DNA from: Rhodamnia argentea
Lineage: Eukaryota > Streptophyta > Magnoliopsida > Myrtales > Myrtaceae
Reading direction: 5' to 3'
Assembly: GCF_020921035.1 (NCBI RefSeq)
Contig: NC_063156.1
Span: 28,134,283-28,198,282 of the forward strand
Length of the DNA: 64,000 bases
In this document: in pieces, positions 1-12,179 of the stretch
Layout of the letters: each line of letters begins with the position of its first letter
How positions within the stretch are numbered: position 1 is the stretch's first letter
Translations under genes and position numbers: made by a program
The notes under the pieces: model-generated
What the model was told of the DNA's origin: nothing
Database searches by the model: none
The model's input: only the letters and a program-made list of their open reading frames with translations

Positions 1-591
1 GACCTTTTCTGTTGAATTCAACTGTCCTATTTTCCGTTCTTTTCGTGTCTCAGTTTGTTTCTTGTAGGATGATAATCTGCACACAAAGGTTTACTCATGA
101 AAGATTTTCTGACAGAGAGGATGCGATTCCTTTCTTTCAGAAACGTTTGGTGTTTTGTTAGCCATGCATTGGCTAGACTAGTAGCTGTTAGATGAAAAAA
201 TTTCAAAATATGCTGCCCTGGGAAGTTACTGACAGTGATGATAATATTGATAATAAGTGTTGCAATGAGAACGGCTGATCATTTGATCTGCCAGTGACCC
301 ATTTGGGGTGATTTCTACTTTCAATTTACTTCTTTTCTTGAACTTTGGGGCTCACCCATTTTCACATTTTAAAAGAATCTAAAACCTATTTCAATTCATG
401 GCATCAGTTCTTAGAGATATGTATAATATTTTCTACACTTTTCCAAGAATGTATTTATATATGTTTTCTTCCAATATCAAATTTGGGAGAGGAAGTCGTA
501 AGTAAAATTAGTAAATAACTTAGTGGGCTTCCCAAGCCTAGGAAAGTTACTCTTGGAATTTTCTTACTAAATCCGCTTTCCATGTTGGCAG

Positions 592-765
592 GTTTTGAGG
601 GGAATGCCCAATGGTGAAGGGCCGAAGCTTGTAGAGCGAGAAGATGGGATTGACGCCATGGAAAGGTTCCAGTTTCACGAAAATGAGGACCTGCGAAATA
701 TGGCGAATGGTCTGGTCGACAAGTACTTCGGGGAGGATTACGGGGATGATGAATTGGCCGGTTAA
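592..765 (+). CDS. C-terminal exon of an unrecognised protein (gene continues off the left edge)
   Basis: A consensus acceptor (ttggcag) ends at 591 and opens a phase-0 exon that reads 57 residues to a TAA at 763-765. The peptide is acidic and ends in KYFGEDYGDDELAG. It contains MERFQFHENEDLRNMA, a helical pattern like the last helices of armadillo/HEAT-type proteins such as importin alpha. Base composition and codon use look coding, unlike the flanking intron at 1-591. The minus-strand open frame across the same bases is a shadow. I cannot name the protein, and the armadillo-tail idea is inference only. Confidence 0.55.
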   Translation, partial: VLRGMPNGEGPKLVEREDGIDAMERFQFHENEDLRNMANGLVDKYFGEDYGDDELAG

Positions 766-1841
766 TTCAAGGATGACCCTGGTGCTTGGCTTTTGAACTT
801 GCAATTGTGTACATTAGGCCTGTGAAATTATTGTGGATCATTTTAGCTAATTTTAGGAAGATGAGATAGCTGCGAAAGTCCACCTCTTCAATGTGCAGAT
901 TTTGATGGGTTTTTCTCTCTCCGGTCATGGCTTGTCGTATTGGCTGTGGACGCGCTTGCGGCCTCCTTTGGCATGTCTTTTGCTGGAATGTCTTTGCTCA
1001 AGGAAAAGCAATATAGGGAATACATTTTATTCCATCCTTACATGTTTCTTTTCGGGACATCGAGCGCGCGCTTTTGCTATGTCCATAGACCGGAATTGGT
1101 TATGATTTCCCGATGTGTGCATAGAAATTTATATCCTAGCGATTTTGCGCGTGCCCACGTCACACAAATCCTTCTGGTTATATGCGTATTCCGGAAATTC
1201 GGAGCTTCAACTCTTTCGGAGTGTCACTTCTGCCTGTACCTTTCCCGATGTTCATTAGTTTTGAAACGTTCGCGGTGGTGCATGAGATGATCTGATTTGG
1301 AGGAACATTGAGGTCAATCTCATAAACAGCAGAATTTCACATAACTGGAGAGAACTTATTCAAGTCGAAGTTGGAATAAGATCTCAAGCAATTAGTACAA
1401 TCTTAGAGTGGTTGATAGAGATTTGTCCTTTCGCATAATCTAATTGACAGGTTCGATCTAACCACTGTTTGTCCAATCTTTAGTTCAAGTCCTTGTATAT
1501 ATGTTGATGTGTTTCTTTTGTTTCAAGTGAAGCAATTCCTGTTTTTACCAAGTTGAGTGAATTGTTAAATTCAGGCATGCACGTTAAGGTTGCCTATGAC
1601 AGTGAACAACTTGGATCTCTGCCCTGCTCCTTACCTCTCCCAAATACAAACCTTCACTCTAGATCCAAATCATCATATTTTAATCGTGCTTCTTTATGTA
1701 TAAACATATATGTTATTAGCTCCTTTTGCCCATAAGATATTCTGGATGACTGGTGTGGTGCATCAAACCTCATTGTCAGACTGTTAGTTTATTTCTGCCT
1801 CAAAGCTCAAGATTCTAGTGACTCTCAACTTGTTTTTGCAG
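766..1841 (+). other. 3' flank of first gene and probable 5'-leader intron of the IRX9-like gene
   Basis: No convincing coding exon is visible. Short open frames at about 890-1290 have no recognisable content. A splice-acceptor-like tgtttttgcag ends at 1841, two bases before the ATG at 1844. This suggests that the IRX9-like transcript has a 5'-UTR intron and that its upstream leader exon lies in this stretch. Confidence 0.4.
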
Positions 1842-1843
1842 AG

Positions 1844-4536
1844 ATGGGATCCGTGGAAAGATCAAAGAAGAAAGCCCAATATTGGCAAAGAGCCATTCTC
1901 CGTTTCTCTGTATGCCTGGTTATCGGTTTCTTCGCAGGCTTCGTTCAGACAATTAAGGCCTCCACTTTTGCCGGTCGTGTTGCTGGTACCTCAGATAAAG
2001 CGGATTTCTCTCCTCAGACAGCGCTGAAATCTAGGATAAGCATCGTCAACGCAAGTTCGAAAACCGAGAAACTGGCCGTGGCAGCTGTAGCTGGAGGAGA
2101 GGATGAGTTACAGGAAGAAGAAGAAGAGGTAGTCAAATTGATTCCAAGAAGACTCCTCATAATTGTCACACCCACAAGGACAAAAGACAAGTTTCAAGGG
2201 GTGTTCCTAAGAAGGTTGTCCCACACCTTGAGACTTGTTCCTGCGCCATTGCTCTGGATCATTGTGGAGCGGCAATCCGAATCCAATGAAGTATCGGGAA
2301 TACTCAAGAACACCGGCATTATGTACCGGCATTTGGTCTCCAGGGAGAACTTCTCCGACCCGGAAGCAGAAACCGATCATCAGTTCAACGTTGCTCTACG
2401 GCACATCGAGCACCACCGGATAAGCGGGATCCTCCATTTTGCGATGACTTCGAATGCTTATGACTTGGACTTCTTTGAGGAGCTCAGGGAGATAGAGTAT
2501 GCACCAATATTAAAGTCGCTTTACATTCGAATTTCCATCTCTCTCAGGATGTTTCTGATGTTCTTTCATCTTTTCATTTGTTGCTGTTTCGGACTGCCTG
2601 GTAATGAAAGAAACTGGTGTTGGTTGCACCAATTGATGTTTCAATCTTAAGCAGAGATCGAGTAGAAGCAAGGGATGAATGCCATACTTCATCATCAAGT
2701 CTGAAGCCAAACAATTAGAACTCTTTCTTTCCCTTCTTCTTGATGAGAATACTTCATTCTCCTTTTGAGTTCATATCTTACCAATTTGCTACCTGCAGGG
2801 TGTTGGGGAAGTGGCCAGTGTGCAAACCTACTTCACAAGCTAGAGGTTGGCATTATGATGGCGACCAGAGCAATGACACAGACCCAAGGCCTCCATTGAT
2901 GATGATTCATCCTTCAAGTTTTGCATTCAACAGTTCGATTCTGTGGGACCCCGAAAGATGGGGTCGATCTTCATCATCCGCTCATCCCACCGCCGTCACG
3001 GCCAATGCCGCCCAGGTACACAGACAGGCAGCCACACCAGTCTTAGTGTGCCTAGCCTTAGATTGCTTGATTTCGTGATAAGAACCATCAAAATAATTGC
3101 TTCAAAAGCAAGCTTTAAATATGTGGAATCGACACCTTCTTGAAATAGGGCTAGCAGATTCAGGCATATTTAAAGTTGGCCTGTTGACAATTCATAGCAG
3201 AAAGAGATGCATGGCCTTTCAGCAAAGATGCGACATTTTACAGGTGCAATGCAAATGCAACGATGGGTGCCAGCTCTATGAATTATAAAATATGGTAGAG
3301 AGTACTTAAGGATCTGATCATATCTTTATGCTGCAAAAATAAAAATGTTTTAGGTTTGTCCGAATTGATAAGCCTAGTTCGGTAGGAAATTTGGCCAACC
3401 TCCAACCTTTTGCCAATTATTTATAGATTTCCATGAAGGGTAGGTCATAGGAATAGGAAAGCATTAGGCTTTTGGATTTATCTTGTGAATCCGTAACAAG
3501 TGATTCCCTCGAACACATGGGGGCGTTCAAACGATTTGGACCGTTTAACTTATTAGTAGGTCTAATAGATTCACGCACGAGACCCCGGTAGGTTCAATAG
3601 TTCATATGATTTCAGGATTCACACCTAATCAATGTAGTAATTATAAAAAAAAGTCTAAACCTATGTAGCAATTGTGCCAATTCAGTCGTAAACATTTTAT
3701 ATTGGTGCAAATTCGGTCCACCCGGCCAACGCCGACGTGAACTTTTTTTTAACTATTATTTTAATTATTCTTTGGACGTTTTATATTTTTTTCTCTTTCC
3801 TTTTTTCTCCCTCCTTTTAGGCTTGGCAAGGGGTCGTCGGCCGACTCTCGCTAGCCATAGGCGAGGGCTAGAAAGCCCTCGTTGGCACTAGGCAAAGGTG
3901 AGGGTGCGCGGCCCCTCATCGGATTTGGCTAAGCGGCTGCCACAACGCCCTCGCCGAGTGGTGGCGATGGAGTTTGCCCCTAAGTCCAGAAAAAAAAAAA
4001 AAACTAAAGAAGAGAAAAGAAAAATAAAAAATAAAAAGTTCAAGATACTATTATAATATTTGGTAAAAAAATCCACATCGTGGTCGGTTGGTCAAAATTG
4101 GCCGGATGGACTGAATTGACACAAATGCAAAATGTTTAGGACTGGATTGACAAAAAAAAAAGTTTAGGATGAATTGGCACATATGCAAAAAGGTTCAGAT
4201 TTAGGCCTTTTTTTTTTGGGTAATTGTCTCCAATTTATCTTATAAAACAGACCGAACAAAACAAAACTCGTTGAAATTGTTTATCCTTTTCTGATTGTTT
4301 CTTCGCTGTAATAATTTAAATTGAAGAGGTTTTCATTCTCTCGTCTTGCTTGTTTTAAGGATCTGTTGAAGTTTATGAAGCAAATTGTCCTTGAGGACGA
4401 CACGAAACCAAAGGGTGTTCAAGCAATAGATTGCTCCAACAACATGGTCTGGCATCAGGAAATCCAGATTGATGTCGGGATGTCGAAAATCGAACAGTTA
4501 CGAGGAAAATCCAAAGACGTGCAACCGAAGCATTGA
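1844..4536 (+). CDS. IRX9: IRX9-like glycosyltransferase family 43 protein (xylan backbone synthesis)
   Basis: Three exons join in frame: 1844-2496, 2799-3015 and 4360-4536, giving 348 aa, close to the usual IRX9 length of about 350. The start MGSVERSKKKAQ and a type II membrane anchor at about residues 19-38 are typical of IRX9. LLIIVTPTR opens the GT43 domain, HFAMTSNAYDLDFF lies where the DXD region falls (IRX9 proteins lack a canonical DXD), and exon 2 carries SSFAFNSSILWDPERWG. Exon 3 holds LLKFMKQIVLEDDTKPKG and MVWH. IRX9 acts with IRX14 and IRX10 in a Golgi xylan synthase complex. Exon 2 lacks roughly 18-20 residues that family members carry between the WPV and GWH segments, and intron 2 holds a TIR transposon. 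It could be a paralogue (IRX9 or IRX9L) with reduced function. Family assignment is firm; function is not. Confidence 0.85.
3638..4226. mobile_element. Family A TIR element (Mutator-like, non-autonomous) inside IRX9 intron 2
   Basis: The left end reads as repeats of the type 'caattgtgccaattcagtc', followed by a 'ccggccaacgccgacgtg' block. The right end is the inverse, with 'ggccggatggactgaattg' and a final run toward cccaaaaaaaa. Between them lies a GC-rich core with repeated gcgagggc/gccctcg words and A/T-rich flanks. No transposase is visible. The same terminal sequences recur near 4.9, 24.0, 37.7, 40.8, 61.6 and 62.0 kb. No clean target duplication could be seen here. Confidence 0.75.
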
Positions 4537-4885
4537 AGGCATTTCTCATTCATTTCAATCTTTTTTTAATCCTGTATCATTTTTTTTCTGTAAATTTGTC
4601 GATTTTCATTGTATCAATAGTTGAGCTAATAACTTATTAGTAATAAGTGCGAATTGACGACCAGTTAGCCAACATCGTTAACTTGTTTAACGAAAACGTA
4701 TGATGAATGGAATTTAAAAGTTTAGAGACTAAATTAAAGTAAAAAAAAATTTACAAACCATGCCGAAGAATTATTAGGAAAAAAAGATTAAGGATTACCA
4801 ATATCATTGCTCCTTATAAAAATAATTCCCCTTCCCTTTACAACCTCCTAATCTTCTGGATCCCAAGGAAATCATGTATATACAC

Positions 4886-5349
4886 GGGGAAAATTATCTG
4901 AAAAGTTCTAAACATATTGCGTTTTTGTTAATTCAGTTATAAACTTTTTTTTGCCAATTGAGTCCTAAATCTTCTCATATTTTATCAATTGAGTCTATCC
5001 GGCGAATTTTGGTTGGAAATCGCTGATGTGGACACCAACTATCCTATGGTCGACGCCGACGTAGATAATTTTAAATAACATTTTGATATTTTTGAATTTA
5101 TCAATTATTTCTTTTCTAGCAAAGAAAAGAAAAAAAAAGACAAGAAATAATAAAGGTATGAAAAAAAATATTAAGATACTATTAAAAATTATATGCATCG
5201 TAGTCGACCGTACCACATATAATAACTGGCTTCCAGCTCAATAATTTTCGATCAAAATTGACTGGACGACTAAATTGGTAAAACACGAAGAGATTTAGGA
5301 TTAAATTGATAAAAGCACAATAAGCTTATGACATTTTGAACGATTATCC
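4886..5349. mobile_element. Family A TIR element with probable 8-9-bp target duplication
   Basis: It starts ggggaaaattatc and ends gattatcc. The internal halves are inverse: 'tgagtctatccggcgaatttt' style on the left, and 'aaaattgactggacgactaa' style on the right. The flanks are catgtatat at 4873-4881 and catgtatac at 5349-5357, an 8/9 match fitting Mutator-like insertion. The core is only AT-rich (gaaaagaaaa), without the GC-rich block of other copies. Confidence 0.7.
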
Positions 5350-5661
5350 ATGTATACAACAAGAACAAACGCCAAAATCACAAACCACGAGTGCCTTCAC
5401 CTAATGGGCCAGCATAAGCATCTCCAAGTAGCCCATCGCAAAAGAGAAGACAACCAAGTGGCCGATCGGGTAGCCAAGGCCCGCGGGCGAAAGACTCAAC
5501 CTTGTAATTGGACTACTAATCATCCTCCTCAGCTCTTATTTACGGAGGCCCACGATGACGCCGAACGAGAGCTGGACCAAGTGCAGCGGTCGAACGAGGC
5601 CGAAACCTCTGCAGGATCCTCAATAATCAAAAGGGTCGCCAGCTTCCCCGGCTCCATGTGA
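5350..5661 (+). pseudogene. Fragment of a retroelement RNase H domain (RVT_3 type)
   Basis: The frame reads HLQVAHRKREDNQVADRVAK, which matches the end of the plant LINE-type RNase H domain (the pattern H-x-x-R-E-x-N-x-x-A-D-x-L-A-K). Nothing upstream encodes the rest of RNase H or a reverse transcriptase, because the family A element abuts directly. The downstream residues have no recognisable domain. This is a truncated remnant, not a gene. Confidence 0.6.
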
Positions 5662-6700
5662 CACTGACCGCCGACCGGCGGCGTCTGTGCTCGTGACTCT
5701 GGACCCATCGATCCTACCAAGAGAACAACAACGTGGGGGCGATTCCAGTGTTGGCTGTTGCGTTGACGACCCCGGCTTTGATTCGAACAGGACAGTAAAG
5801 CACGTGTTCTAGTCTAGGACACCCTTCCCTCCATTTTCATCAAGGAAGATGCTTTGACCCTCTGATCACAGCCCACATCTTTTGGTGTTCCGATCAAGAT
5901 TTGGGATCCACGAACCATGACTATATATCTCCCCCTTCTTCTTCGTTTGACTCTCCAATGATTCAAACCACAAAGGAGGCACTTACTTAAGACTAATCAA
6001 AATTAGTAATAATGCATATCCGCGTATCTTGAAAATTGAGATCGAGTAAATTTAAAGCGAAGCTGACATATTTCAAATGGAAGTGTTCACATTTTCAAAG
6101 CATAATTAATAGCCCTTTCACCAAATGTGTTTGGGAAAGTCTCGAGTTCTTTATTCATTCGTCGCCGTAAAACCTGCTGATTCATTTTCTTCTCCTCTCT
6201 TAAGCAACTCTGAAATAAAGACCGCGGTTTTGATCTTTTTTCCGAGGGAATCATCATGTCGGAATTGAAAAGAGGCTGAAATGTCGTCTCTTTTTTCTTC
6301 AAGTTAGAGATGAGTCAAGAAGAAGAGTAGCTTTTCCTTTTAGCATTTTCAATGCGAGGGGCTTAAGATAAAAAGCAGGGAATATGTCATTTAAGCAGTT
6401 CACAAAGGAAAAGAAAAGTAATCTGAATAAGCATGATTAAGAAAGTAAGGCAGCCATTTTAATCCCGGATGAACTGCGAGAAATGACGGATCACTGGAAA
6501 AGGCGCGTGCAAAGTGAGAGAGCGTAGCATCGTGGCTCGTGAAGAGTGCTGCAACAGTCAAGTAAGTAGTCAGGTTGGTCACCTCTTGCTCTCTCTCTAG
6601 ACAGAGTTTTTGGGAAATGAGAAGTGAAGAAAGATAGCTTAGGCCGACGAAGAAGAAGAACCAGAAGGCAAAGATACCATTGGCCCAATACAGTCCAGTC
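5662..6700. other. Intergenic spacer and distal promoter of the ICR gene
   Basis: I see no gene. Open frames on both strands at 6087-6700 are short, overlap each other and lack recognisable motifs. Pyrimidine-rich stretches close to 6700 probably belong to the ICR leader. Confidence 0.3.
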
Positions 6701-6859
6701 AAAGTCCCTTCCTTCCCCTAACCTCCGTCTCTCTTGGGATCCTTCTCTATTTTTCCTCTGCTTTTTCTCGGGGACATTCCTTCCTGTTCTCGCCCACATT
6801 GGTCCAAACAAACCAACCGGTTTCAACCCCTCATTTGGAAAGCTCGTCTTCTGCCGGTG

Positions 6860-7920
6860 GTAAGCTCGAAATGCTCTTGTTCTATTTCTACCGCGCTCGC
6901 TGTTGAAGTTCATTCCTTTTGCAACTACACAGGTACTCTGTTTTCTTTTTCCTCTTCTTTAAGCCTTGTGTTGTGGTGAAACTCTTCTCTGCTTTCTTCC
7001 GGTGGGATGCAAATCTGTTCGCATCAAGTTGGGACCCTTTTTTCCTTCGCTTGCCTTTTAGGTGGAGAAATCCGAAATGGGGTTCTCTTGTAAATTTAAA
7101 AGAAGACGTTCTCTTGGGGACATATTTTCTTTGGTCTGTGCTCGTGAAGTAAAGTTACAGCCTTTTCTTCTGTAGCTTCCATGTTTCTTTTTCCCCTTTC
7201 GAAGGTGGTGCCGCTTTTGCCCTCCTGTCGACTATTTACGATTAATGGCAAAATTTCATGCTTTTTGAATGATTTCGCTAGACATTTGCTGGGTGTTGTC
7301 GCTTGTGATTTCATTACGGAAATGCCCTACGAGACATAATGCAAGCTGTTGGTGCTCAAGCTTGAAGTTTTTGGAGATCTTCCCACTTCCTCGGGAGGCC
7401 CGCTAGTGTTTTTATTATTGAAAAGGGCGGTCTTCATGGTCCATTATTTTCATTTATTGCTCTTTTTGCTCTGTGGCCCATGTTGTTGGGTTGTCCTCTC
7501 CAATAATGTGCCTTAAAGGCAAGAGTTAAGTGAAGAGTAAAAGGGAAGGAAAGTGAGGAGGCAAAGATAATAAAGAAGAGAAGTAATTGCGGAGACGGTG
7601 TTTATGATGAATTCAGTGAGTTCTTTCATGTTTTTTCTGTCTTCTGATATGGCTAAAATCTTTTAGGGTTCTTGTTTTGTGGTTGTGGTTGGTAGTGGGG
7701 TGGAAAGATTCTGTGGAGTTTCTTTGAAGGGATTGTGTGCTCGTTTGTTTGTTGGGTAATGTACTAAACACTCATTGAGGTGGCTGTCCCTGTTGTGGAC
7801 CATTAACCTAGTTTCTTTTGTACATCATCGTACTTACATTCCTACATGCTTGCACATTCTTTTTTCCTTTTCTTCCCCATTAATTTCTCCAAGGAGGAGT
7901 TTCAATGAAAAATGTTGCAG
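6860..7920 (+). other. Probable 5'-UTR intron of the ICR gene
   Basis: A strong donor ccggtg|gtaagc at 6860 and an acceptor aatgttgcag ending at 7920 bracket a T-rich stretch. The following exon (7921-8019) carries the start codon at 8000. No coding potential is apparent within. The leader exon upstream (about 6700-6859) is pyrimidine-rich. This is inferred from splice consensus alone. Confidence 0.5.
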
Positions 7921-7999
7921 GAGGTGTGGGTCAGGGGGTTGTGAAGGGGAGGGGTTGGTATCTGCTCATTTCGCTATTTGGTTGAGGAGGACCTAAATC

Positions 8000-10900
8000 A
8001 TGCAGACGCCACAAGCACGGTGAGTTAGCCTTTTGATCCTCCGTGCTAGTATTCTCCGACTTGGTATTTTCTCTTCTATTAATTAAAGAGATTATCGATG
8101 AACAAGAAAAGTTTGCGATAGGATGCTATGACTGTTACCTAACCAACTTTGGCATCTTTCTAGTCAAGATTACGGAGATTCTGTTGTTGTGAACAGCATG
8201 TCGTTGTTAATAGCCTGTTCTTGAATTTGCTTCAGGAGCATTTTGTAAGAACATGCAATAATAATTAGGGTAAGATGCTTGTTCTGGTAACAGGACAAGG
8301 AAGTGCTTCTCCCGTTCTGTGTCATCATAGTCTTTATCGATCGATCTATTTGACACAGCCTTTATCTGCACTAATCCATTGACTTGTTTCTGTTTTGGGT
8401 GTGATATTGTATGAGCCATGCCAGGAACCTAGTTATTTGCATCGATCATGGTCTCCTCGCCTATATCGGATATCATTCTCTACAACGTGTTAAGTTTATG
8501 TATCAGCTATTAACTAGAATCCTGCGGAGCTAAATCAGATGCATACCTTCTGTGTCAATCCTTGCTGATTGAAAGAATGCATTTCCGTTAGCAATTACCT
8601 TCAACTTCTTTTAGACTGAATCATCATAATATCTTCTAAATTCAAAAATCTGAAAGTCTCTTCCTGTATGCAGATTTATGCAATTTCTACTTTAACTTTC
8701 TTTTATTTGAGTGCACCTATAGACTCCAAAACATATTTCAATTTCTTGTCATACTAAATATTCTGTTTTCACATTCCTAGGCAATTTTAGTATGGTTTTT
8801 CTATTTTTCTCCGTTTAAAAAAAGCCATTTTTCTTTCCGGTTTATATGCTACTGACTAAACATGTCAAGTATACGGTAGTTTCATAACTGTTACACGTTA
8901 GACTTTATGTATGCCTCATTGCTTCTGCTGTCGCGCAGCTTGTGTTTTCTTAAGGTGGTTCTAGTTTATTAGTGGGATTGTCACCATACACATCTACTGT
9001 ACATGCATAATCAGCCTGCAAGTATTGGTACACCAGCTTGAAAGGACGCCTGCCTTGACATCTGCCGATTATTGATGACTAAAAAGTTGCACCTGAACCA
9101 CCGTTAAGATCAAAAGTTCTATTAAAGGCTGTTAGCCCTTCCCTTCTTAACATGCCCTTAATGGTGGTTTTGCATTGGCTAACATGTTGCAGCTGGAAGA
9201 AGAACTGTATTTCTTCTATTTTAATTTCATATGATTTATTTTTTGTGCATGTCGGTGAGATAAAGTACTAAATGTTTTGAACTTGTGGTGCAGAACCAAT
9301 TCTCAGGAAGTTCCTCAAAGGAAATCGCCCAGAACGCCTCGAACTTCGCGCCAGCTTAAGATTCCAGGATCTGATCTGGAGAAAATTTCGTCCTCCCCAA
9401 ATGCTGCTGCAAGGACTCCTAAAGGCAAAAGTCCTAAAGTTGGTGAGCGCAAGTCACCTCGAAGTTCGGCATCAGCTGAGGTACTCTGTGTGAAAGCAAT
9501 GTCAGAACCCACAGTTGACTCTTTGGAAATTTGTGAAATCTGAAATTGATGCTGCATTCAGGAACTTGCATGCTTATGTATGTGCTGATACACATGCATT
9601 CTCTCACACTTCTATGCTTATGGTTTTGGTCTTAGTTGTGAGTTTCTTGAATACAATTTCATGTTCGAAGTATCAGTTGAGAAGTTTCTGCGTAATAAAA
9701 TGTTTTTAAAACTCCTTTCTCAGTACTGGTTTTGGAATCAGATTTTAAGAAAGCTTACTTTTGTCGATGCCAAAATAACTCATTTCAGTTGTTATCACCT
9801 GGCTATGACTAAACATTCCAGACATGTGCAATGCTATTTAACAGACAACATAGCTTTCGACATGGCCACTTACACCATTGGAAGTTTTCTCTATGAAGTT
9901 TCTCTGAGCCTTGATTTTGATCTTTTAAAACTGTTTATGCATTACAGAAGAAATGCCTGAGCAGAGCATCCGAATTGGAATCACAGATCATTCAACTCCA
10001 AGAAGATCTTAAGAAGGCAAAGAACCAACTGGACTCATCTGAATTGGCAAAGAGGCAAGCCCAGCAGGAAGCTGAAGAGGCCAGGAAGCAGCTCTTGGCC
10101 ATGTCAAAAACACTCGAGGAGTTGCAACAGCAGCTGTTGGAGCTTTCGGCTTCTGAGGAAGCCCGGGTTCAAGAACTGCTTAAAATTTCCCAAGATCGTG
10201 ATAAATCCTGGCAGTCCGAACTTGAGGCCATCCAAAAGCAATACACTTTGGATTCTGCTGCATTGGGTTCAGCCATGAATGAAATAAAGAAGCTCAAGGC
10301 ACAACTGGAGATGGTGGCTGAATCTGAAGCTACCCAAACTAAGCATGCAGAATCAGCACATCACAAGATTCAGCATTTGAGGATGGAACTTTCGGAAACC
10401 CTAGCCCTCGTTGAGAACCTGAGGATTGAGCTTACTAACTGCAGAGAGTCAGAAGCTCAGGCTCTAGAAGTCGTGAACAATTCTCAGAAGCAATTGGAAG
10501 CGGCGAATGCCACTGTCGAGATATTTCGTACAGAGAGTATGAAAGCCAAGGAGGCTTATAGCTCTCTATTTACTGAGTTAGAACAGTCGAAATCTCGAGA
10601 AAAGTTTTTGGATGATCTCGTGAAGAAACTCCAACCAGATCTCAGTGGCAGCAACAATTGTCCAGCTAATTCCACAAGCGATGTGAACCTCCCACGTGGA
10701 GATAGCGTAGATGAGGACATAAACGAGCTCAAAGCAGAGCTTAATTCCGTGAATCTTGAGGCAATTCAATTAAAGTCGGCTCTGGGTACCGCTGAGACCA
10801 GGTATCAAGAAGAGTATATCCAGAGCACATTGCAAATCAGAAGTGCTTATGAAACTGCCGAACATATAAAACTAGAGTCCTTCCAGAGGCAGGCTAAACT

Positions 10901-11597
10901 GGAGGCTGAATTAGAGGCGGCCAAGAGTCTTATTGAAGAACTGACTGCAAAATCAAAAGAAAAGGAAGCAGAATTCCAGAGTGTCTTGGATGAGCATCAC
11001 AAACTAATTGTGAAGAAGGAGAACAACCAGGGCAGTGCAAGAGCATATGAACTCAAGATGGATTTGAGCAAGTCTCAGGTGGATTTAGAAGGGTTGAAGG
11101 AAAATTTGTTGGGAAAAGCAAGAGATATGCATAATTTGGCCGAGGAAAACGAAAGGCTCAAGAACGAAATGAATGAGAGGGACGTGGAGAAGAACAAAGC
11201 AAATGATGAGGCAGTGGCTTTAGTGGAGGCTGCGCGGGCTGCAGAGCGAGAGGCTTTGATGAAACTGGGATATCTGACAGAGGAGGCCGACAAAAGCAGC
11301 AGGAGAGCGGCTCGGGTCACCGAGCAGCTCGATGCGGCTCAAGCTGCGAACTCTGAGATGGAGGCCGAGTTGAGGAGGCTGAAGGTGCAATCTGACCAGT
11401 GGAGGAAAGCGGCCGAGGCTGCAGCCACCATACTTTCTGCTGGGAACAACGGGAAGTTTGTTGAAAGAACAGGCTCCCTTGACAATTACCACACTCTCGG
11501 TTCACCTTATTCCGAAGACATGGACGATGAATCTCCCAAGAAGAACGGGAACGTGCTGAAAAGAATCGGTGTCTTGTGGAAGAAGGGGAATAAGTAG
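8000..11597 (+). CDS. ICR2: Interactor of constitutively active ROPs (ICR2/RIP-type coiled-coil ROP effector)
   Basis: Three coding exons join in phase: 8000-8019, 9294-9480 and 9948-11597, giving 618 aa. The first residues MQTPQAR, then [20 protein letters not shown] and [13 protein letters not shown], are the family's conserved basic N-terminus. A long coiled coil fills about residues 80-540, beginning [19 protein letters not shown]. The C-terminal [10 protein letters not shown] motif, which family studies tie to ROP binding, precedes a basic end ([13 protein letters not shown]). ICR/RIP proteins link active ROP GTPases to the cortex, exocyst and microtubules in polar growth. Arabidopsis ICR2 and ICR3 are about 560-580 aa. 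Assignment to ICR2 rather than ICR3/ICR5 is tentative. The other open frames overlapping exon 3 on the minus strand are shadows. Confidence 0.9.
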
Positions 11598-12175
11598 ATG
11601 GAATAACAGGTAGGCAAGCTGATCTTTCTTTCTTCCACTGCTTCTTTTCTTGTTTAATATCACTCTATCATCTATTCTAAGGAGCTTCATGGTGATTCGG
11701 CTATTCTGTTATCTGCGTCAAATTTTTGAGACTTCTCAGGGGACAGGTTCATTGTAGCGTTCATCGTTTTACTTGCTTAAATACACACAAAAATATGTGC
11801 AGGTATGTAAAAACTCGCGAGCCTTTTTCGTTTTAGAACTATCTATGGCGCCTTGGATGAAGCGCGCCTCTTCCTTCACTGCAACGAGATGCTGCGCTTG
11901 CTCAACAATGTGCAGAATTCAATATATGTTTCGGCAACGATTTAGAATTGCTGGTTATAGAATGTTCTCATTCTAGCTCTTGGAAACCGAAACTGTAACC
12001 ATTTGTGCACGAGTCTGTCGCTCTGGTCACAGATGATATATGAGGATGTTTATGCATGTTATCTTGTTCACTCCCGTAGAATCATTTGTTTGCCGTTCTT
12101 TTCGCAATTTGCGGTTTTGATGAATTACTTGTATGGATGTATGGCATATGCAGACGCGCAAGTTTGGTATCTGAA
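11598..12175 (+). other. 3' UTR and downstream flank of the ICR gene
   Basis: Downstream of the TAG at 11595-11597 the sequence is T-rich and non-coding. Short open frames at 11773-12302 have no recognisable content. I see no further gene before the repeat array. Confidence 0.35.
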
Positions 12176-12179
12176 GAGT

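Noticed and set aside
940-1290. 116-codon plus-strand frame downstream of the first gene
   Set aside because: No recognisable motif; lies in the probable 3' UTR and spacer.
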